Assembly: GCA_002731275.1 (NCBI GenBank)
Contig: PCBK01000118.1
Coordinates: forward strand, 28,766 to 92,765
DNA length: 64,000 nt
Direction: 5' to 3'
Origin: Deltaproteobacteria bacterium
GTDB lineage: Bacteria > Myxococcota_C > UBA6777
The notes beneath the pieces are model-generated. The model made no database searches and was not told where the DNA came from. It saw nothing but the letters and a program-made list of their open reading frames with translations. The translations under genes were made by a program, and so were the position numbers. Below, piece after piece: positions 19,074-27,610 of this stretch. Every line of letters starts with the position of its first letter. Positions within the stretch are counted from its first letter, which is position 1.

Positions 19074-19229
19074 CCCCCTCAGTCCGAGAAAATGCTCGTC
19101 CAGTTCCCTCTGCAGTTCAACTTCGTTGGCAAGGAGAGCAATGCAAAACCCCCTCAGTCCGAGCGAATGCTCGTCCAGCTCCCCCTACACGACTTGCGCT
19201 CCGCTCCTGTCGGCAAGGGGAGCGATGCA
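19074..19229. repeat. Two diverged tandem copies beginning CCCCCTCAGTCCGAG
   Basis: Copy one (19074-19145, 72 bp) and copy two (19149-19229, 81 bp) share CCCCCTCAGTCCGAG, AATGCTCGTCCAG and the ending GGCAAGG-GAGC-ATGCA. Copy two can fold CTCCCC with GGGGAG across the interior. The pattern looks like a non-coding intergenic repeat unit. Confidence 0.65.
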
Positions 19230-19287
19230 TACCAAACGATATATCGCGATACAAACGAATAATTCGTGTATACCGGTAGAATGTCAG

Positions 19288-19313
19288 TAGGGTCGGGCCT
19301 TGTGTCCGACCTC
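19288..19313. repeat. Short hairpin repeat, copy 1 (TAGGGTCGGGCCTTGTGTCC type)
   Basis: 26 bp identical to 37816-37841. It contains the inverted repeat GGTCGG/CCGACC around a nine-base loop. It is a dispersed small palindromic element. Confidence 0.7.
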
Positions 19314-19329
19314 AATCCTCGCGCATATC

Positions 19330-19490
19330 GGCTGATTGGTCCCTCCTCTCGAAAGGCTTGAGAGGAGGGAAGTCGCGAAGCGACAGGGTGGAGAGTTTGT
19401 TGAGGCATATGTTGCAAAGCGTACGGAGCAAACGTCCTCATAGGACGCTTTGCTTTGGGCGCAAGTGCAACGTCTGCCGGATCAAATTCC
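19330..19490. repeat. Large hairpin-rich intergenic repeat, copy 1 (internally shortened)
   Basis: It begins with the perfect 10-bp hairpin CCCTCCTCTC (19341-19350) / GAGAGGAGGG (19360-19369). The shared block GTTGAGGCATATGTTGCAAA follows, and the end matches GCAACGTCTGCCGGATCA. The middle differs from copies 2 and 3. Instead it has a strong hairpin, AGCAAACGTCCT (19427-19438) with AGGACG-c-TTTGCT (19442-19454), suggesting replacement of an internal stem by another. Confidence 0.75.
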
Positions 19491-19509
19491 AAGCTACCCC
19501 CCCTATATA

Positions 19510-19735
19510 TCGGTTAAATGGCCCCTCCTCTCGAAAGGCTTGAGAGGAGGGAAGAGCCGAAGGCGAAGGGTGGTGAGTTTGTTGAGGCATATGTTGCAAA
19601 GCGTACGAGGCAAATCAGCCACGAAGAGAAGCCCCTCCTAGAAGAGTTCTGCAAGTGGTAAAGCCCCAACCCCGCGGGGGTTCAAATGCGGTCCAGCGCG
19701 CTGCGATGGTGCAACATCCGCCGGATCAACATTGC
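19510..19735. repeat. Large hairpin-rich intergenic repeat, copy 2
   Basis: Full copy of the element also seen at 57915-58140. The leading hairpin is CCCTCCTCTC (19523-19532) / GAGAGGAGGG (19542-19551). It also has the shared block GTTGCAAAGCGTACG, the short stem AACCCC-GCG-GGGGTT near 19670-19685 and the end block GCAACATCCGCCGGATCA. No coding frame is conserved between copies. Confidence 0.8.
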
Positions 19736-19770
19736 ACAGATTGGCCTGTAGTCAGATACAAAGCCTGACC

Positions 19771-22704
19771 TTACGGGGATTCTGCTCCGTCGAGGAAACC
19801 TTCAATACGCTTGATCAACTCCTTCATTGAGACGGGCTTAGCAACGTAGTCATCGGCACCGGCTTCTAAACAACGCTCGCGATCCCCTGGCATCGCGAGC
19901 GCGGTGAGTGCGATAATAGGAAGCCTCTCACCTTTGAGACGTTGGCGAATCATTCGCGTCGCAGTCAGTCCGTCCATTCCAGGCATCTGAATATCCATTA
20001 AGACCAGATCTGGTTTGTTATCACGGACCATTTCAATCGCGCGCAGACCACTCATCGCGATGTCGACATCAAACCCAGAGCCCTCCAGGTACGCCGTCGT
20101 GCTCTCAATATTGTCTTTGTTGTCGTCGACGAGGAGAAGGCGTCCTTTTCCTTTTCCTTCGCGTGGAACCACCTCAACCCCATCTGCAGGCGTCTCACGA
20201 CTCCCCATCACGTCGTTATATACAGACACAAAATATCCACGAGAGAACGGTTTTAACAAGAACCCTTGCGCCCCGAGAGAGCGCGCTCGCTTCGCGTCAT
20301 CCACGACAGAGGCGACCAAAACAGGCAATGAACGATACAGAGAGTGTGAACGAATACGCTTCAACACCTCCCATCCCGAAATGTCAGGTAGTTGGATGTC
20401 GAGTATCACGAGAGATGGTTGGAGCAACTGGATACTTGATAGAACATTGCTACCATTTGAGAGGATCGTGCACTGACAATTCATCTCTGCCAGATAATAC
20501 GTGATCTGTTGGACAAACTCGGTCGAATCATCCACGATCAACACTCGTCCATTCGCAGGCTGGAGTTTTTGTCGGTATGATTGGTGAGGTGCTGTGTCAT
20601 TCTCATCGACAATCAACTCAGAGGGAAACACAAGGGAGAAGCGACTCCCCTCGCCAAGTTCGCTCTCCACCTCGACCTCGCCATGATGCAGCTCCACTAA
20701 TTTGCGAACCAACGCAAGCCCCAGTCCCGAGCCGGTATACTGGCGACTCAGCTTGCTGTCGATTTGTGTGAAGGTTTCAAACAACCGATGCAGGTCATGC
20801 TCTGCGATCCCAATCCCTGTGTCGAGTACAGAGAACCTGATACCGTCTGTGAACGTTGAAGCCGTTCCAGGCCGTGTGGGCGTTGTCGCGCCCTCAAATT
20901 GTTCAACGACGAGTTTGACCTTCCCACCCCGTGGAGTAAACTTCACGGCGTTGCTCAACAAGTTGATCAACGCTTGCTGAATACGACGATCGTCGATCAT
21001 CAACTTCACGCGACGGAGAGAGTCAGGCAAATCCAACTCAAGCTGAATCTCTTTGTGGAATGCCATCTGGCGAACAAAACTCAAACTCGCACTGCAGACA
21101 TTCAAGATAGGAACTTTGGACAACTCAAGATCGAGTCTCCCCGATTCGATCTTGGATAGATCGAGAATGTCATTGATGAGGTTCAGCAGGTGACGCCCTC
21201 CCCGCTCAATCGACTTTACAGCCTTACGCTGCCTGTCATTAATCGAACCAAACACAGAGTCGAGCATCCCCTCTGACATCCCAAGAATTGCAGTCAAAGG
21301 CGTACGAAGTTCGTGGCTCATGTTTGCCAAAAATTCATCCTTAAGCCGGGTCGCCCTCGCGAGAGCCGCGTTGGTATCCCTAAGCTGCAACTCATATCGC
21401 TTTCGCTGGCTGATATCACGACAGACACAAACAATCACTCCTCCATCAAGGATAGTCAGAGAGAGCCCCTCCGAAAAACTCGTCCCGTCTTTTTTGAGAC
21501 CGACCGCCTCACCGCTCCAAAAACCACGAGCCTCCGCCCGGGGTAAGATCATCCTCTCAAAACGACCAATCTCGTCTTCCCCATACAATACCCGCCATGA
21601 ATGACCTAAAAGGTCTTCAGCCTTTTGGTAACCAAAGAGATCGATGTGGGCCTGGTTGAGATAAACAAACTTTCCCTCTTCAAAAATCGCGACACCATCA
21701 ACAGCTGACTCGATCGCAACAAATAAACGCTTAAGATTTTGCTCCACACGCTTTGTTTTCGTGACATCGCGGAAAATGCCTCGAAGTGTGAGCGCTTTAC
21801 CGTCCACCATTTGACAGTCCAAACTGCCTTCGACGAGGACGTGCTCTCCTGACTTCGTAATCAGCGTCAGTTCGAACCGTTTTGACCCCTTCTCCTTACC
21901 CTCTATGACTCGTTCAATCCATCCGTCCAACTCTGAGACATGTTCACGATGCACGATGTGACAAAAACCAAACTCACGAGCCTCTTCCTCGGAGTATCCT
22001 AATCTTTCACGCCAAGCCCGATTGACAAACAAAAAGCTGTAGCTCTCAAGAGAGACAATTTGAATGAGATCATGTGCGTTTTCAAAGAAGTCCATCAGCT
22101 GAAGCTCACGCTCTCTCAGCTCAGATGTGCGTGCTTGGATTCTCGATTCAAGCTCAATATTGAGGATGGCTATTCGTTCAGCAGACTCATAACGAGAAAG
22201 CTCGGCAGAGGCTCTCGCCGCAAAGATATTCAAGATCTTCTTAAACCATCTGACATCCGCTAATGGGGTGCGGTTACCAATACACAAAGCGCCAATCGCC
22301 TCTCCTTGTGGGCTGTGTAGAGCCACGCTGAGTGAAACATTGATATCTTCACCAGCCATCGCCTGACAATCGCGATCACAATCACTCAACGAAGAAACAC
22401 AATACACACTCCCCTCATGAAGAGTACACTCACAACAACCCCCACCCCTTCGCGGTCTTATCTCCTCGCCATGCAGATTACCGTCGATCGACATCGCCAA
22501 GAATCGGATGTGTTCTTTTTCATGCCTTGAGATACTCACAAAATCAACGCCAAATGATTCCGCGATGTGCGTCACCAACGCTGGAAAAAAACGCTCTCCA
22601 GTCACAGAGGCCGTTCCAACGACGAGATTCTCCAGTGCCTTCTCCGCATCAAACTCTTCGGATCGATGACGTTCTTTGATATTCTCTACCACTCCTGCAT
22701 CCAT
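19771..22704 (-). CDS. Hybrid histidine kinase, GAF-PAS-PAS-HisKA-HATPase-REC-REC
   Basis: 977 residues, start ATG with a GAGAGG site. A GAF-like domain (about 25-170) carries an unusual run of cysteines (GGGCCECTLHEGSVYC and DCDRDC, residues 87-113) that could bind metal or haem or sense redox; this is inference. PAS domains lie at about 205-320 and 325-435. The H box NMSHELRTPL places the phospho-His at 464. The ATPase has N box NLLSNAVKFT, G1 LDTGIGI and G2 GSGLGLAL. Two receiver domains follow, with phospho-Asp at 769 and 904. There is no membrane segment, so it is cytoplasmic. No DNA-binding output is adjacent. Confidence 0.95.
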   Translation of the reverse strand: MDAGVVENIKERHRSEEFDAEKALENLVVGTASVTGERFFPALVTHIAESFGVDFVSISRHEKEHIRFLAMSIDGNLHGEEIRPRRGGGCCECTLHEGSVYCVSSLSDCDRDCQAMAGEDINVSLSVALHSPQGEAIGALCIGNRTPLADVRWFKKILNIFAARASAELSRYESAERIAILNIELESRIQARTSELRERELQLMDFFENAHDLIQIVSLESYSFLFVNRAWRERLGYSEEEAREFGFCHIVHREHVSELDGWIERVIEGKEKGSKRFELTLITKSGEHVLVEGSLDCQMVDGKALTLRGIFRDVTKTKRVEQNLKRLFVAIESAVDGVAIFEEGKFVYLNQAHIDLFGYQKAEDLLGHSWRVLYGEDEIGRFERMILPRAEARGFWSGEAVGLKKDGTSFSEGLSLTILDGGVIVCVCRDISQRKRYELQLRDTNAALARATRLKDEFLANMSHELRTPLTAILGMSEGMLDSVFGSINDRQRKAVKSIERGGRHLLNLINDILDLSKIESGRLDLELSKVPILNVCSASLSFVRQMAFHKEIQLELDLPDSLRRVKLMIDDRRIQQALINLLSNAVKFTPRGGKVKLVVEQFEGATTPTRPGTASTFTDGIRFSVLDTGIGIAEHDLHRLFETFTQIDSKLSRQYTGSGLGLALVRKLVELHHGEVEVESELGEGSRFSLVFPSELIVDENDTAPHQSYRQKLQPANGRVLIVDDSTEFVQQITYYLAEMNCQCTILSNGSNVLSSIQLLQPSLVILDIQLPDISGWEVLKRIRSHSLYRSLPVLVASVVDDAKRARSLGAQGFLLKPFSRGYFVSVYNDVMGSRETPADGVEVVPREGKGKGRLLLVDDNKDNIESTTAYLEGSGFDVDIAMSGLRAIEMVRDNKPDLVLMDIQMPGMDGLTATRMIRQRLKGERLPIIALTALAMPGDRERCLEAGADDYVAKPVSMKELIKRIEGFLDGAESP

Positions 22705-22963
22705 GCAAAGCCTCTCACTGGGAAGATGAAAGAAAAAGTCTTACTCTGATTACGTACAAATGTAGCATGCATCCTACGACTTTACAAAGAGGTTTCTTTG
22801 GGAGGCACTTCATTGTGTACATGGAGACTACGTAGAGTCGTAGACTCACAGACATCGTATTTTGCACATAGAAATAGAGAACGGCAGTCTGTTGTGAGGA
22901 CTTGAGTATGGAGCGAAAAAATGTGGAGAGTGAGGAGAGCGGTGGAGGTGTCGAAAAAAGAAA

Positions 22964-24055
22964 TCAGGTATTGATCAAGGTATATCCGATTGTTCCAGGA
23001 TTACCATTTGCATTCAGGTCACGCCAGAAACGTCGCCACTCAGTGGGATTGAGTGTTTGACAGCCCGCGCTTCCAGTCATCGAGTTACCGCCTTTGTGGA
23101 AGAGCATGCTCCGACCTGCGCTGCCTGTTGCACCATCGTTGAACAGTCCATCTTGGTTGGTGTCACGTTCAGCCATTGTGTTTCGAGTCGGACGGAGAAC
23201 ACTACCAAGTCGACTGGAGTGACCTTTGGTGAACTCGTAGTATCCTGAGGGCAAGCGTCCTTGATCCAATCGACCGTCTCCATTGACGTCAACCCCCATA
23301 CGACCGCGGTAGCGTGCGCTTGGCTCTGTGTTTCCAGTGTACTCGCGGACTTGCTTGCGTCCTTGGCTGTCTTTCCAGATCATCACCATTTTATCGTCAT
23401 AGCGACCATTTCCGCCATTGACATCGGCATCCGTCTCAGTCCGAAGACCGACGATATTGCGTTGGTTGACACCATCTTTCAGCTGACCACCATTTTGTTC
23501 GATCAACTGAGCGTAGTAGTCGTACTTTTGATCTTGTGACATGCCAGAAGTGTCCTGCACACCTTGCGCCCCTTGTGCGCCCTGTGGCCCTTCTGGTGCA
23601 GTTGGGTTTCCGGGATTTTGTGGCGAAGTCGGATTGGCTGGCGTTTGGGGTGCAGCGGGGTTCATCTGGAGGCTTTGCTGCATCGCTCCCATACTTTGGG
23701 GACCAAATTTGCCATCAACGGAGATGTTGCTTTGTTGTTGGAACTGACGCAGCGCTGTTTGTGTCTTGGGACCAAACTTACCGTCTGTTTCGAGAGGAGG
23801 ATTGGCACCTGCTCTGTTGAGCAATTGCTGCATCTCTTTAACATCTTCACCAGACGCCCCTTTCTTGAGGATTTTACCAGAACCAACAGATGATTGCAGT
23901 CGCTGTCCAACATTGGACTGAGCGATATGGTGGGGACGAGCAGTTTCAAACCCTGCACCATTTCCAGTCACTGCAGCGCGTTCACGCTCGAAGATCTCTG
24001 TGGTCGTGGGTTGGTTGGCTCTTACGGTTGCTGTAGGTTGAGCGATTCTGGTCAT
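22964..24055 (-). CDS. Peptidoglycan-binding protein with YkuD-like catalytic motif
   Basis: 363 residues from the ATG at 24055 with a GAGGAG site; the longer upstream frame has no support. A disordered N-terminus is followed by a PG_binding_1 domain (about 59-130, GASGEDVKEMQQLLNRAG and VDGKFGPQS). A Pro/Asn/Gly-rich linker comes next. The C-terminal domain has EF-hand-like Asp loops (DVNGDGRLDQG, DTNQDGLFNDG) and ends with His320...Ser-Ala-Gly-Cys332 (HKGG...TGSAGCQTL). That resembles the His/Ser-x-Gly-Cys arrangement of L,D-transpeptidases. No signal peptide is visible, so export, if any, must use another route. Cell-wall modification is likely; toxin or phage-like roles cannot be excluded. 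Confidence 0.75.
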   Translation of the reverse strand: MTRIAQPTATVRANQPTTTEIFERERAAVTGNGAGFETARPHHIAQSNVGQRLQSSVGSGKILKKGASGEDVKEMQQLLNRAGANPPLETDGKFGPKTQTALRQFQQQSNISVDGKFGPQSMGAMQQSLQMNPAAPQTPANPTSPQNPGNPTAPEGPQGAQGAQGVQDTSGMSQDQKYDYYAQLIEQNGGQLKDGVNQRNIVGLRTETDADVNGGNGRYDDKMVMIWKDSQGRKQVREYTGNTEPSARYRGRMGVDVNGDGRLDQGRLPSGYYEFTKGHSSRLGSVLRPTRNTMAERDTNQDGLFNDGATGSAGRSMLFHKGGNSMTGSAGCQTLNPTEWRRFWRDLNANGNPGTIGYTLINT

Positions 24056-24474
24056 GGTGGACTCCTCTATATTTGGTGACGACATCGTCGATATGTGTCT
24101 CTTTGTTGCTTTCAGTATCGGCAGAGCCATTGATGAGTTGTGCAAAAAATACATTTTTTTTCATCAAGCACAATTCTTTGAAATATTGCGCACACAAACG
24201 CTCTCGAAAAAGTGCCGGGTTTGGTGTATGGTGCTCGTGCGTTGAACTTAAGGCTACTGCAAGAAAAAAAGTGTAGAGGAAAAAGAAACGCACGTGGAGG
24301 TTGCAGCTGAAACCGCAAGCATCGTGATTCGTCGTCGACATGGCGGTGCCATGCCTTCTCCTCATGCCTTGCCTGAGGCTCCATCTCCTGCCCTCCTACG
24401 TGCGCTTTTTTCCTCGCAGTAGTCTAAATGATAGACGTCTGCCCTACTTTCACCCTATTGGAGGTTCCAAAACG
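24056..24474. other. Divergent intergenic region with dispersed repeat D
   Basis: 419 bp between the peptidoglycan-binding gene and the S9 peptidase gene. It holds a copy of a dispersed repeat (listed at 24277-24372) and the GGAGG site of the peptidase at 24460-24464. No clear promoter was identified. Confidence 0.5.
24277..24372. repeat. Dispersed repeat D, copy 1
   Basis: The core 24324-24372 (starting GTGATTCGTCGTCGACATGG, ending ATGCCTTGC) matches 37949-37997 with about two differences over 49 bp. Weaker similarity extends about 45 bp upstream in both copies. It contains GGC-GGT-GCC-type short inversions. Function unknown. Confidence 0.6.
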
Positions 24475-26691
24475 ATGCACAAACCGACAACATTGAGCGG
24501 TATCATCGCACAAAGTCTGCTACTCATAACGTTCCTGCTCTCCCCACATGCCGACGCACAGACCAAAAAGACACAAAAGGCTGAAAAGTCAGCGTCCCAA
24601 AAAACATCCAAAACCCAGAAGTCGGCAGCTCAAACGCCCCCCACCAAAGCGAAGAAGCCGACCCCTGCACCAAACAAAAAAACCAAAAAACAACGTAGAA
24701 CCCACACCATTCAGTTCAAGGATTACTTTTCGCTGGGCTACGCGTTTGGCGGTGTTGTCTCTCCAAAAGGTAAGCACGTAGCGTACACGGAGAGTCGGTG
24801 GCAAGGCGCCTCACGTAACATCGACCTGTGGGTTGTCAACACAGCAACACGTCGTCGTCAACGACTGACCTTCTCGAAAGCCGCAGATCTTCGACCACAA
24901 TGGTCAGCAGATGGAAGATGGATCTATTTTATGAGCCGACGAAAGGCTAAAAAAAGCGATCCCGCCCTGGGGAAAAGACAGGTCTGGCGCATCCGGCCAG
25001 ATGGAGGACGCCTGATGGCTGTCACACGCGCCCCAAAAGGCATCCACGCCTACCAGTTGAGCAAAGACGGTCGGTATGTCTACTACAAAACAGCAGCCAA
25101 ACACGTCCAAAAGGGTCCCTTTCAAGGGCTGCGAAAACAATTCTCCAAGCTGCGTTATGCACATGGAACACTCCGCGCAGGTCGGATCTGGCGTCTCGAT
25201 TTAGAGTCATGGCGCACCAAACTCATCCTCAAATCAACCCGCGCGATCAACGAGTTCCAGCTCTCACCAAATGGACAAAAGCTCGCCCTGTTGACCGCAC
25301 CAGACAACAAACTGATCAGCAACGAAGGTTGGTCTCGACTCGACATCTACGACATCAAAAGCCAAAAGATGTACACACCAGATGCGAGTCTTTGGCGTAA
25401 AAAAGCTCCATCTCCCTACGGCTGGTTGGAACACCCACGCTGGTCACCAGACAGCAACATCGTCTCCTTACACGTCGGATATGACGGATACCCACCAGAA
25501 GTGTACTTCGTCCTGCTCAAAGAGAAACGCTCCTTCAAACTCAAGCGCAAAGAAGAGGAACACTACGAAGGCCCCTCAAAGTGGGCACCTCACGTACCAG
25601 CCTTCTGTTATGTTGGCGCCCACAAAGCCAGAAAACACCTGTACTGCACGGGATACAGAAGAGGCAAACAAATGCCCGTAGAGAAGGTCGACTTCTCAGG
25701 TCGAAACGTCCAGGACTTTGCGTACTCAGGTGATGGCAAAAAGTTCTTGGTGCTCGCAGATGGGCAGGACTTCCTGATCGACTTCTTCTTTGGTCCGGCG
25801 TTTGTGAGTCCAAAAGCACTCAAGAGACTGACTCGTATCAACCCCCAAATCGACACCTGGAAATTGCCCACGATCAAAAAAATCCAGTGGAAAAGCAAAG
25901 ACGGCAGCATCGTCGAAGGGATCTTGGAGCTACCACCGGGATACAAGCCAGGCAAACCACTTCCCCTCGTCGTCATCCTTCATGGCGGTCCCACCTGGTC
26001 TGTCAAACAAAGATTCCGCTTCTCCTATGCAGGACGCACGATCTTTGCCTCGAAGGGTTGGGCAACACTTAGCCCTAATTACCGCGGCTCAACAGGTTAT
26101 GGTGACACATTCCTCACACAGCTCATCGGTCACAAAAATGACCGGGACATCGACGACATCCTCACAGGTGTACAGGCGATGATCAAGCTCGGCATCGCCG
26201 ACCCCAAAAAACTCGCGATGATGGGTTGGTCCAACGGTGGCTATCTCGTCAACTGTTTGATCACAAAAACCAACATCTTCAAGGCCGCAAGTAGCGGCGC
26301 AGGCGTCTTTGACTTGAGCATGCAGTGGATGATCGAAGACACCCCCGGTCACGTGATTAACTTCAACAAGGGGCTCCCGTGGCAACGAAGCCAACAGCTT
26401 CAAAAAGCATCCCCACTGTACGGTATCCACAAAGCCAAAACCCCCACACTCATCCACGTCGGACAAAAAGATCCTCGTGTCCCTGTCGCCCACAGCCAAG
26501 GACTCTATCGATCACTCTATAAATATCTCAAGGTGCCCTCACAACTCTTGATTTACCCCGGCGCATACCACGGCCTGAGCAAGCGCTCACACAGACTCGC
26601 GAAGATCAAATGGGATATCCGTTGGTTTGAGTACTATGTCCTCGGAAAACACAAAGGCAGCAAAAAGAAGCCTTCCAAAAAGAAGAAGTAA
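24475..26691 (+). CDS. S9 family prolyl-oligopeptidase-like serine peptidase, secreted
   Basis: 738 residues from the ATG at 24475, with GGAGG upstream. The signal peptide ends around SPHADA. A Lys/Thr-rich low-complexity stretch (residues 25-80) precedes a WD40/TolB-like propeller (about 85-450), with blades such as LRPQWSADGRWIYFMSR. The alpha/beta-hydrolase domain contains the catalytic triad: Ser586 in GWSNGGY, Asp666 in GQKDPRVP and His699 in GAYHGLS. Domain order and length match dipeptidyl-peptidase/acylaminoacyl-peptidase types. The enzyme probably trims peptides in the periplasm or outside. The C-terminus ends in a poly-Lys tail. The next gene starts 16 nt later, so cotranscription is possible. 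Confidence 0.93.
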   Translation: MHKPTTLSGIIAQSLLLITFLLSPHADAQTKKTQKAEKSASQKTSKTQKSAAQTPPTKAKKPTPAPNKKTKKQRRTHTIQFKDYFSLGYAFGGVVSPKGKHVAYTESRWQGASRNIDLWVVNTATRRRQRLTFSKAADLRPQWSADGRWIYFMSRRKAKKSDPALGKRQVWRIRPDGGRLMAVTRAPKGIHAYQLSKDGRYVYYKTAAKHVQKGPFQGLRKQFSKLRYAHGTLRAGRIWRLDLESWRTKLILKSTRAINEFQLSPNGQKLALLTAPDNKLISNEGWSRLDIYDIKSQKMYTPDASLWRKKAPSPYGWLEHPRWSPDSNIVSLHVGYDGYPPEVYFVLLKEKRSFKLKRKEEEHYEGPSKWAPHVPAFCYVGAHKARKHLYCTGYRRGKQMPVEKVDFSGRNVQDFAYSGDGKKFLVLADGQDFLIDFFFGPAFVSPKALKRLTRINPQIDTWKLPTIKKIQWKSKDGSIVEGILELPPGYKPGKPLPLVVILHGGPTWSVKQRFRFSYAGRTIFASKGWATLSPNYRGSTGYGDTFLTQLIGHKNDRDIDDILTGVQAMIKLGIADPKKLAMMGWSNGGYLVNCLITKTNIFKAASSGAGVFDLSMQWMIEDTPGHVINFNKGLPWQRSQQLQKASPLYGIHKAKTPTLIHVGQKDPRVPVAHSQGLYRSLYKYLKVPSQLLIYPGAYHGLSKRSHRLAKIKWDIRWFEYYVLGKHKGSKKKPSKKKK

Positions 26692-26707
26692 GCACAAGAG
26701 GTTGTCG

Positions 26708-27610
26708 ATGAAAGAGATCGTCGTAGATGTCGTCTATGCCTTCACGAAGGATGGACAGGGTGGAAATGCCGCAGGTGTCTTGCTCGACGCCAGCGCGCTC
26801 ACTGCACCACAAATGCAGGATATCGCAGCACAAACCAATTACTCAGAGACCGTGTTCTTTTGCCCCCCCAAAGAAGGCGCGGATCACACGGTCCGCTTCT
26901 TCGCGCCTCTCAAAGAGGTGCCCCTCTGTGGTCATGGGACCATCGCGGGATACGCACAACAATTCCACCAAGGCAAACTCACAGCAGGTGCGTATACAAT
27001 GTGGACACAAGCTGGTGTCCAAGATATCACAGTGTCGGAAGATGGCTTGATCGGAATGAGCCAAAACAGGCCGACCTTCGGTGCAACACTCTCTCCCAAA
27101 GAGATCGGTCCACTGCTTGGCATCTCGGCAGATGACTTCGCTTCGGATATCCCCATTCAGATCGTCTCCACAGGGCTTAACAAGATCCTCGCCCCCATTC
27201 GCTCACTCTCAGCGATACAGTCGATTCAGCCAGATCTCGAAGCGATCAAGACGCTCAGTCATCAACACAACGTGACAGGCATCTACACCTTTACACTGGA
27301 GAGTGAGACGGGCGCAACAGCCCATTGTCGCAACTTCGCGCCGGCAGTTGGGATATCGGAAGACGCCGCGACAGGGACCTCCTGTGCGGCCCTCAGCTGC
27401 TTGCTGTACACTTACGACCAGCTCGCCCCTCACGCACTCACCGACCTCTCGTTCGAGCAGGGATACGAGATCGGTGAGCCCTCTGAATTACTCGCATCGC
27501 TCGAAGTCTCCAACGGAGACATTGTAGGTGTTCGCGTCATGGGGCGAGCAACACAGCGAGGCGAACGTCGAATCCAACTCACACAAGAAACCAATGGAGA
27601 GCCTTCATGA
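26708..27610 (+). CDS. PhzF-family isomerase/epimerase-like protein
   Basis: 300 residues from the ATG at 26708 (AAGAGG upstream). PhzF signatures are intact: GGNAAGVLL near the N-terminus, the catalytic Glu47 in NYSETVFF, FFAPLKEVPLCGHGTIAGY and the second-half phosphate/carboxylate loop EDAATGTSCAAL. The family has a diaminopimelate-epimerase fold and catalyses proton shifts on small acids; the substrate is unknown for most members. The stop overlaps the next ATG as ATGA, so the two products are likely made together. Linkage to an aspartate-dehydrogenase-like enzyme suggests amino-acid metabolism rather than phenazine synthesis. Confidence 0.92.
   Translation: MKEIVVDVVYAFTKDGQGGNAAGVLLDASALTAPQMQDIAAQTNYSETVFFCPPKEGADHTVRFFAPLKEVPLCGHGTIAGYAQQFHQGKLTAGAYTMWTQAGVQDITVSEDGLIGMSQNRPTFGATLSPKEIGPLLGISADDFASDIPIQIVSTGLNKILAPIRSLSAIQSIQPDLEAIKTLSHQHNVTGIYTFTLESETGATAHCRNFAPAVGISEDAATGTSCAALSCLLYTYDQLAPHALTDLSFEQGYEIGEPSELLASLEVSNGDIVGVRVMGRATQRGERRIQLTQETNGEPS

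Larger units (their letters stand above)
18862..19770. other. Repeat-rich intergenic region of about 0.9 kb
   Basis: This gap between two minus-strand genes holds no convincing gene. It contains a diverged tandem pair (19074-19145 and 19149-19229), the short hairpin repeat at 19288-19313 and two copies of the large hairpin-rich repeat (19330-19490 and 19510-19735), each listed separately. Short open frames here (60-110 codons) merely run through the repeats. It may be a landing or accumulation site for small repeats upstream of the hybrid kinase terminator side. Confidence 0.7.
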
